Source: JAENWH01 sp038248745 (lineage in GTDB: Bacteria > Bacillota > Clostridia > Peptostreptococcales > Anaerovoracaceae). From it: a stretch of 10,520 bases of DNA. Positions 5,823-10,520 of the stretch are shown here, piece by piece. The stretch's first letter is position 1, and every line of letters begins with the position of its first letter. The stretch spans positions 1-10,520 of the forward strand of contig JBBRXC010000052.1 of NCBI GenBank assembly GCA_038248745.1, written 5' to 3'. The notes below the pieces were generated by a model, which made no database searches, had not been told where the DNA came from, and worked only from the letters and a program-made list of their open reading frames with translations. A program made the translations under genes and the position numbers.

Positions 5823-6578
5823 ATGTATATAGATACTGAAGGAGTCATTCTAAAACAGGTAAAAATGGTAAATGGAAGAAAAATGGTTCTGTTGTTTTCT
5901 AATAAATATGGGAAAATCAGCGCAGGAACAAGTATTAGTGAAAAGGGCAGAAGCAAATCAGCTTTGGCCATGCATCCATTTACTCACGGGAAATATGAGC
6001 TGTATAAAAATCGGGATTCTTACAATATTAATGGGGCAGATGTCATAAAGAGCTACTATAAAATAGGGGAAGATGTTGATAAATATATGGCTTGCTCTTA
6101 CGTACTTGAATTCACTGAAAAACTAGCACTTGAAAACATGAGGGCACCTGAACTTTTTCGGCTGTTAATTGATTTTTTGGATATCATGGAAAAAAGACAG
6201 AAAAAGTATTCTACGATGGTTTTAGCATATCAGGTGAAGGCACTTCAAATTATGGGGAATATGCCTGAATTAGAACAATGTGTAGAATGTGGATGTAAAG
6301 AAACATTCAAGAGTTTTAGTATTAAAGGTGGTGGTGTCATTTGCGAAAAGTGCAAAAAAATTATAGACTCAGAAGGGAATGAAAAGTTGATTTATGATTT
6401 AAATTTTGATATAGTAGATGTATTAAAGTATTTTTCTAAAAATCCTTTAAAAAGCCTTGAAAATTTAGCTCTTGATGATGGGTTGACACTTACACTGCAA
6501 AGTGTTTTGAAAAAATATGTGTCTCATCATCTTGATATAAAAAATTTAAAAAGTGAAGGTTTTTTAATCGAATATTAA
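5823..6578 (+). CDS. recO: DNA repair protein RecO
   Basis: RecO acts in the RecFOR pathway: it binds SSB and DNA, loads RecA onto gapped DNA, and anneals strands. This 251-residue protein has an N-terminal OB-fold (about residues 1-80, beginning with the typical TEGVILK segment), a helical middle, and a C4 zinc finger with C153/C156 (CVEC) and C174/C177 (CEKC). Length matches the family. The start ATG lies 5 nt after era with only a weak ribosome binding site (AGGGA, 5809-5813), so expression may partly depend on translational coupling to era. Confidence 0.94.
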   Translation: MYIDTEGVILKQVKMVNGRKMVLLFSNKYGKISAGTSISEKGRSKSALAMHPFTHGKYELYKNRDSYNINGADVIKSYYKIGEDVDKYMACSYVLEFTEKLALENMRAPELFRLLIDFLDIMEKRQKKYSTMVLAYQVKALQIMGNMPELEQCVECGCKETFKSFSIKGGGVICEKCKKIIDSEGNEKLIYDLNFDIVDVLKYFSKNPLKSLENLALDDGLTLTLQSVLKKYVSHHLDIKNLKSEGFLIEY

Positions 6579-6591
6579 AGGAGGTAAGGAT

Positions 6592-7212
6592 ATGGAAATT
6601 ACGTTAGAAAAGATTGAATTAGTGAAAGACAGAACAGGGGTTAGTTATAAAGAGGCAAAAGAAGCGCTTGAGTCAGCCGATGGAAGTGTTGTGGATGCAA
6701 TTATTGCTATTGAAGAAACAATTGATGAAAAAACAAAGGGAAAATTTTCTGAACATAGTGCCAATATTATTGCCAGCATAAAAGAAGCGGTAAAAAAAGG
6801 GAATGTTTCAAAAATTATCGTCAAAAAAGACGACGATGTTGTGCTGAACTTACCTTTAAATATTGGTATTATTGGAACAGTTCTTGCGCCATGGGCAATG
6901 ATCGCAGGTGTAATAGCTGCTTTTGGAACAAAATGCGTGATTGAATTGGTGAAGGATGATGGTTCTATTTATGATATTAGTGAAATGGCCAATGAAACAT
7001 TTGGAGATATCGTAGAAAAAGGATCAACGCTTGCTGACGAAGTAAAAATTAAAGGAACTGATGTCTATAAAAATGTTAAAGAAAAAGCAACAGAAGCGAT
7101 GAACAAGGTGAAGAAGGATGACGATGACCTTGATTTCGATTTTGATGACGATTGTGACTGTGGAGATGACTGCACTTGTGATGATGATGACAAAGACTGC
7201 AATTGCAAATAA
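6592..7212 (+). CDS. DUF4342-type protein with EF-Ts-like UBA domain and Asp/Cys-rich tail
   Basis: This 206-residue protein has no established function. Residues 6-42 look like a UBA/TS-N helical domain of the kind that begins EF-Ts (VKDRTGVSYKEAKEALE…). Residues about 57-130 resemble DUF4342, including a hydrophobic stretch (91-112, IGIIGTVLAPWAMIAGVIAAFG) that may insert into or cross the membrane. Residues 145-175 are a charged helix. The last 31 residues (176-206) contain 17 Asp and 6 Cys, the cysteines arranged as three CxC pairs (C188/C190, C194/C196, C203/C205), which suggests metal binding. The ribosome binding site AAAGGAGGT (6577-6585) is the strongest in the operon and overlaps the recO stop, implying high translation. 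The domain naming is from memory of family patterns; the tail's function is inference. Confidence 0.82.
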   Translation: MEITLEKIELVKDRTGVSYKEAKEALESADGSVVDAIIAIEETIDEKTKGKFSEHSANIIASIKEAVKKGNVSKIIVKKDDDVVLNLPLNIGIIGTVLAPWAMIAGVIAAFGTKCVIELVKDDGSIYDISEMANETFGDIVEKGSTLADEVKIKGTDVYKNVKEKATEAMNKVKKDDDDLDFDFDDDCDCGDDCTCDDDDKDCNCK

Positions 7213-7247
7213 TAAGCAAAAAAATTAGCTGGAAATGGTAGGAAAAA

Positions 7248-8651
7248 ATGACAAAAGAATTTACTATGGAAAAAATTGTTGCCCTTGCAAAAAACAGGGG
7301 CTTCGTTTATCCAGGTTCTGATATTTATGGCGGTTTGGCAAATACTTGGGATTATGGTCCAGTAGGAGTTGAATTGAAAAATAATGTGAAGAAAGCCTGG
7401 TGGAAGAAATTCGTACAAGAATCAAAATACAATGTGGGTCTAGATGCTGCCATATTGATGAATCCAAAAGTATGGGTTGCATCGGGGCACGTAGGAGGAT
7501 TTGCAGATCCTTTGATTGACTGTAAAAGCTGTAAGGCAAGATTTAGAGCAGATAAACTGATTGAAGATTATTTGACACAAAATAATATTCAGGATATATC
7601 AGTTGATGGCTGGTCAAATGAAAAAATGGAAGCCTATATGAAAGAAAAAAATATTGGTTGTCCTGATTGTAAAAAGACTGAATTCACACCAATCAGACAG
7701 TTTAATCTAATGTTTAAAACTTTTCAGGGAGTAACAGACGATTCAAAAGCAGAAATATATCTAAGACCGGAAACGGCACAGGGAATATTTGTAAATTTTA
7801 AAAATGTTCAAAGAACTTCAAGGAAAAAAATACCTTTTGGCATTGCTCAGGTGGGAAAATCATTCAGAAATGAAATCACACCTGGTAACTTTACGTTTAG
7901 AACTAGAGAATTCGAACAAATGGAACTTGAATTTTTTTGTAAGCCGGGAACTGACATTGAATGGTTCAATTACTGGAAAAACTATTGTGTCAAATGGCTT
8001 TTAGATTTGAAAATAAAGGAAGAACATATTAAACTCAGAGATCATGAGGATGAGGAACTTTCTCATTACAGCAATGCCACCACTGATATTGAATTCCTTT
8101 TTCCTTTTGGATGGGGAGAACTTTGGGGGATTGCAGACCGAACGGACTTTGATTTAAAACAACATATTGAACATTCTGGTCAAGAAATGAATTACGTTGA
8201 CCCGGAAACAAACGAAAAATATGTTCCTTACTGTATTGAACCGTCTCTTGGGGCAGACAGAGTTACATTGGCATTCCTTGTGGACGCATACGATGAGGAA
8301 ATATTAACGTCTGCTGATGGCAAAGAAGATACAAGAATCGTTCTTCGCTTCCATCCAGCCATTGCGCCATTTAAAGCGGCAATTCTGCCATTGGCTAAAA
8401 AACTAAGCCCGATAGCAGAACCAATATTTGAAGCGCTTTCTAAACATTTTATGGTTGATTATGATGAAACAGGATCAATAGGAAAACGGTACAGACGAGA
8501 AGATGAAATTGGAACACCATTTTGCATATGTGTTGATTTTGATACTGAGATTGACGGCTGTGTGACGATTAGAGATAGAGATACAATGGAACAAATCAGA
8601 ATACCGGTTGAACAAGTTAAAGCATACATTGAAAATAAGTTAATATTTTAA
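7248..8651 (+). CDS. glyS: Glycyl-tRNA synthetase, single-chain (alpha2) type
   Basis: This 467-residue class II synthetase charges tRNA-Gly with glycine. It is the eukaryote/archaeal-like homodimeric form and is unrelated to the alpha2beta2 GlyQ/GlyS enzyme that follows recO in Bacillus. Signatures: NRGFVYPGSDIYGG and WDYGPVG near the N-terminus; a probable zinc-ribbon pair C92/C95 and C138/C141; YLRPETAQGIFVNF; motif 2 FRNEITP with R207; the REFEQMELEFF block; and motif 3 GADRVTLAF (335-343). The C-terminal anticodon-binding domain starts at about residue 365. The start ATG follows GTAGG (7238-7242). No T-box leader fits in the 35-nt gap upstream, so control by tRNA charging would have to come from elsewhere. 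ppdK starts 14 nt downstream. Confidence 0.97.
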   Translation: MTKEFTMEKIVALAKNRGFVYPGSDIYGGLANTWDYGPVGVELKNNVKKAWWKKFVQESKYNVGLDAAILMNPKVWVASGHVGGFADPLIDCKSCKARFRADKLIEDYLTQNNIQDISVDGWSNEKMEAYMKEKNIGCPDCKKTEFTPIRQFNLMFKTFQGVTDDSKAEIYLRPETAQGIFVNFKNVQRTSRKKIPFGIAQVGKSFRNEITPGNFTFRTREFEQMELEFFCKPGTDIEWFNYWKNYCVKWLLDLKIKEEHIKLRDHEDEELSHYSNATTDIEFLFPFGWGELWGIADRTDFDLKQHIEHSGQEMNYVDPETNEKYVPYCIEPSLGADRVTLAFLVDAYDEEILTSADGKEDTRIVLRFHPAIAPFKAAILPLAKKLSPIAEPIFEALSKHFMVDYDETGSIGKRYRREDEIGTPFCICVDFDTEIDGCVTIRDRDTMEQIRIPVEQVKAYIENKLIF

Positions 8652-8665
8652 CGGGGAGTAGAAAA

Positions 8666-10520
8666 ATGAAGAAATTTGTATATTCTTTTAATGAAGGGTC
8701 TAAAGACATGAAAAGTCTTTTGGGCGGCAAGGGTGCGAATCTGGCAGAAATGACCAAGATCGGTTTGCCAGTTCCATTTGGGTTTACTGTAACAACAGAG
8801 GCTTGTAATGAATATTACAACCAAGGCAATACAATATCTGATGATATAATGAATGAAATATTTGACAAATTACTGGAGCTTGAAAATGTTACTGGAAAGA
8901 AATTTGGTGACGCCTCTAATCCATTATTGGTCTCAGTTCGTTCTGGATCAGTTTTTTCAATGCCTGGCATGATGGATACTATTCTTAATCTTGGATTGAA
9001 TGATGATACAGTTGCGGGAATAGCAAGTTTAACTGGAAATGAAAGATTTGCTTATGACAGTTACAGACGATTCATTCAAATGTATGGAGACGTGGTTCTT
9101 GATATACATAAAACCAGATTTGATGCTATATTAGAACAAAAAAAGAAATCAAAAGGCTACAAGTTTGATGTTGAACTTATGACAGAAGATTTAAAAGATA
9201 TCATTGCGCAGTATAAAGCATTTATTGTTTCAGAATCTGGGGCAGAATTCCCAATGGATCATAAAGAACAATTAAAGGGAGCTGTAAAGGCTGTATTCAA
9301 ATCATGGAACAATGACAGGGCTGTTTTCTACAGACAGATTAATAATATTCCGTCAAATCTGGGAACGGCTGTAACAATTCAGTCAATGGTTTTTGGCAAT
9401 ATGGGAGATACATCCGGAACAGGGGTTGCTTTTACAAGAAGTCCGGTGAATGGTGGAAAAGAAATATTTGGAGAATTTTTAGTGGATGCACAAGGGGAAG
9501 ACGTTGTTGCAGGAATTAGAACACCTTTACCAATTTCTGAAATGGCAAGTGCTTTTCCTGAGGTATATAAAGATTTTATCAGAATTTCTGAACTTCTCGA
9601 AAAACATTATACAGATATGCAGGACATGGAATTTACAGTTGAAAAAAATAAATTATATATGCTTCAGACTAGAAACGCTAAAAGAACAGCAGCTGCAGCG
9701 GTTAAAATAGCAGTAGATATGGAAAAAGAAGGATTAATTGATAAGAGAATAGCTGTAACCAGGTTAGAACCTTCACAAATTGATCAACTGCTTCATCCAA
9801 TGTTTGATGCAGCTGAATTGAAAAAGGCTGTTATTATTGCAAAAGGATTGCCTGCATCGCCAGGAGCCGCTACAGGAAAAATATATTTCCACGCTGCAGA
9901 TGCAGTTGCTGCGGTTGCAAATGGGGAAAAGGCCATATTAGTCAGACAGGAAACTTCTCCAGAGGATTTGGCCGGGATGTTTGTCGCTGAAGGAATTCTT
10001 ACTGCAAGGGGTGGAATGACTTCCCATGCAGCGGTCGTTGCCAGGGGCATGGGAAAATGCTGTGTTGCAGGCTGCTCAGAAATTAGTGTCAAAGAAGATG
10101 ATAAAACACTTGTTATTGGGGAAGAGACATTTCATGAGGGAGACTATATCTCCATAGATGGAACTGTTGGCTCCGTTTATAAAGGTAAAATTGACACGGT
10201 GATTCCAGAACTTTCAGGAGATTTTGGCACTATTATGAAATGGGCTGATGAAATCAGAACCCTTAAAGTAAGAGCGAATGCCGATAATCCAAGAGATGCA
10301 TCTCAGGCAATAGAATTTGGCGCAGAAGGGATTGGACTTTGCAGAACAGAGCATATGTTCTTTGAAGCAGAGAGATTACCTGCAGTTCAAAGAATGATTG
10401 TTGCAGATACAGAAGAGGACAGAAGAGAAGCGTTAAAATTCCTTTTACCTTACCAAAAGGCTGATTTCAAAGGAATCTTTGAAGTAATGGGAGACAGACC
10501 TGTAACGATTCGTCTTTTAG
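8666..10520 (+). CDS. ppdK: Pyruvate, phosphate dikinase, 3' truncated by window edge
   Basis: PPDK interconverts ATP + Pi + pyruvate with AMP + PPi + PEP, and in anaerobes can serve glycolysis or gluconeogenesis. The frame is open without a stop from the ATG (ribosome binding site GGGGAG at 8653-8658) to the edge: 618 codons of the usual roughly 870-880. The N-terminal ATP-grasp part has GGKGANLAEM, VSVRSGS with R92, and LQTRNAKR with R336. The swivelling phosphohistidine domain has GGMTSHAAVVARGMGK with catalytic H454. The start of the PEP/pyruvate TIM barrel has GLCRTEHMF (R560) and VTIRLL (R616). These positions fit the Clostridium symbiosum enzyme (R92, H455, R561, R617) with a one-residue offset after R92. 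The last third, including the remaining pyruvate-site residues, lies outside the window. No gene for a PPDK regulatory kinase/phosphorylase was seen nearby. Confidence 0.97.
   Translation, partial: MKKFVYSFNEGSKDMKSLLGGKGANLAEMTKIGLPVPFGFTVTTEACNEYYNQGNTISDDIMNEIFDKLLELENVTGKKFGDASNPLLVSVRSGSVFSMPGMMDTILNLGLNDDTVAGIASLTGNERFAYDSYRRFIQMYGDVVLDIHKTRFDAILEQKKKSKGYKFDVELMTEDLKDIIAQYKAFIVSESGAEFPMDHKEQLKGAVKAVFKSWNNDRAVFYRQINNIPSNLGTAVTIQSMVFGNMGDTSGTGVAFTRSPVNGGKEIFGEFLVDAQGEDVVAGIRTPLPISEMASAFPEVYKDFIRISELLEKHYTDMQDMEFTVEKNKLYMLQTRNAKRTAAAAVKIAVDMEKEGLIDKRIAVTRLEPSQIDQLLHPMFDAAELKKAVIIAKGLPASPGAATGKIYFHAADAVAAVANGEKAILVRQETSPEDLAGMFVAEGILTARGGMTSHAAVVARGMGKCCVAGCSEISVKEDDKTLVIGEETFHEGDYISIDGTVGSVYKGKIDTVIPELSGDFGTIMKWADEIRTLKVRANADNPRDASQAIEFGAEGIGLCRTEHMFFEAERLPAVQRMIVADTEEDRREALKFLLPYQKADFKGIFEVMGDRPVTIRLL

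Noticed and set aside
7213..7247. T-box or other riboswitch before glyS
   Set aside because: The gap is 35 nt, far too short for a T-box leader, and shows no specifier or antiterminator pattern.
7065..7418. Ser-rich open frame on the minus strand
   Set aside because: It is the complement of the Asp-codon-rich tail (GAY repeats read as serine codons on the other strand) and part of glyS; it has no ribosome binding site.
9793..10092. Minus-strand open frame inside ppdK
   Set aside because: It lies opposite the conserved phosphohistidine region of PPDK, whose Ala-rich codons produce open antisense frames.
8666..10520. Possible frameshift or decay in ppdK
   Set aside because: Reading the frame codon by codon from 8666 to the edge shows no stop, and key residues fall at the positions expected for an intact enzyme.

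Overview
The window is a stretch of core housekeeping genes, all on the + strand, from a low-GC Gram-positive anaerobe, most likely a member of the class Clostridia. The evidence is AT-rich coding DNA, strong AGGAGG-type ribosome binding sites, two TTG starts supported by context, and a gene order close to the mtaB-rpsU-yqeY ... phoH-ybeY-cdd-era-recO-glyS cluster of Firmicutes. A catabolic-type pyruvate phosphate dikinase at the right edge fits an anaerobe. Genus cannot be fixed from the sequence.

Layout. (1) Positions 1-2178 hold the 3' end of a stomatin/SPFH membrane-scaffold gene, then mtaB (tRNA ms2t6A37 methylthiotransferase) and a HIT-family nucleotide hydrolase, closely packed and probably co-transcribed from a promoter left of the window. 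(2) Positions 2212-3027 form a short unit: a sigma-A-type promoter, a leader with a small hairpin, rpsU (S21) and yqeY, closed by a clear intrinsic terminator. (3) From 3028 a second sigma-A-type promoter, whose -35 box lies in the tail of that terminator, drives phoH-ybeY-cdd-era-recO-(DUF4342 protein)-glyS-ppdK. No gap in this run exceeds 36 nt, no further terminator was seen, and ppdK runs off the right edge. It looks like one operon of more than 7.4 kb.

Theme. Most genes serve translation: tRNA modification (MtaB), tRNA charging (GlyRS), small-subunit structure (S21), and 16S rRNA 3'-end maturation and 30S assembly (YbeY, Era). RecO (recombinational repair), Cdd (pyrimidine salvage), PhoH (ATPase) and PPDK (pyruvate/PEP metabolism) are co-transcribed with them. 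Compared with the order known from Bacillus, several genes usually found here are absent: the sporulation pair yqfC/yqfD, the HD-domain c-di-AMP phosphodiesterase pgpH, and dgkA. The SPFH gene lies upstream of mtaB rather than after yqeY.

No obviously new system, mobile element, CRISPR array or RNA gene is visible. The most unusual items are the DUF4342-type protein with an Asp-rich tail carrying three CxC motifs, two in-frame tandem repeats inside mtaB, the back-to-back terminator/promoter at 3000-3056, and a phoH start that sequence context moves to a TTG codon.
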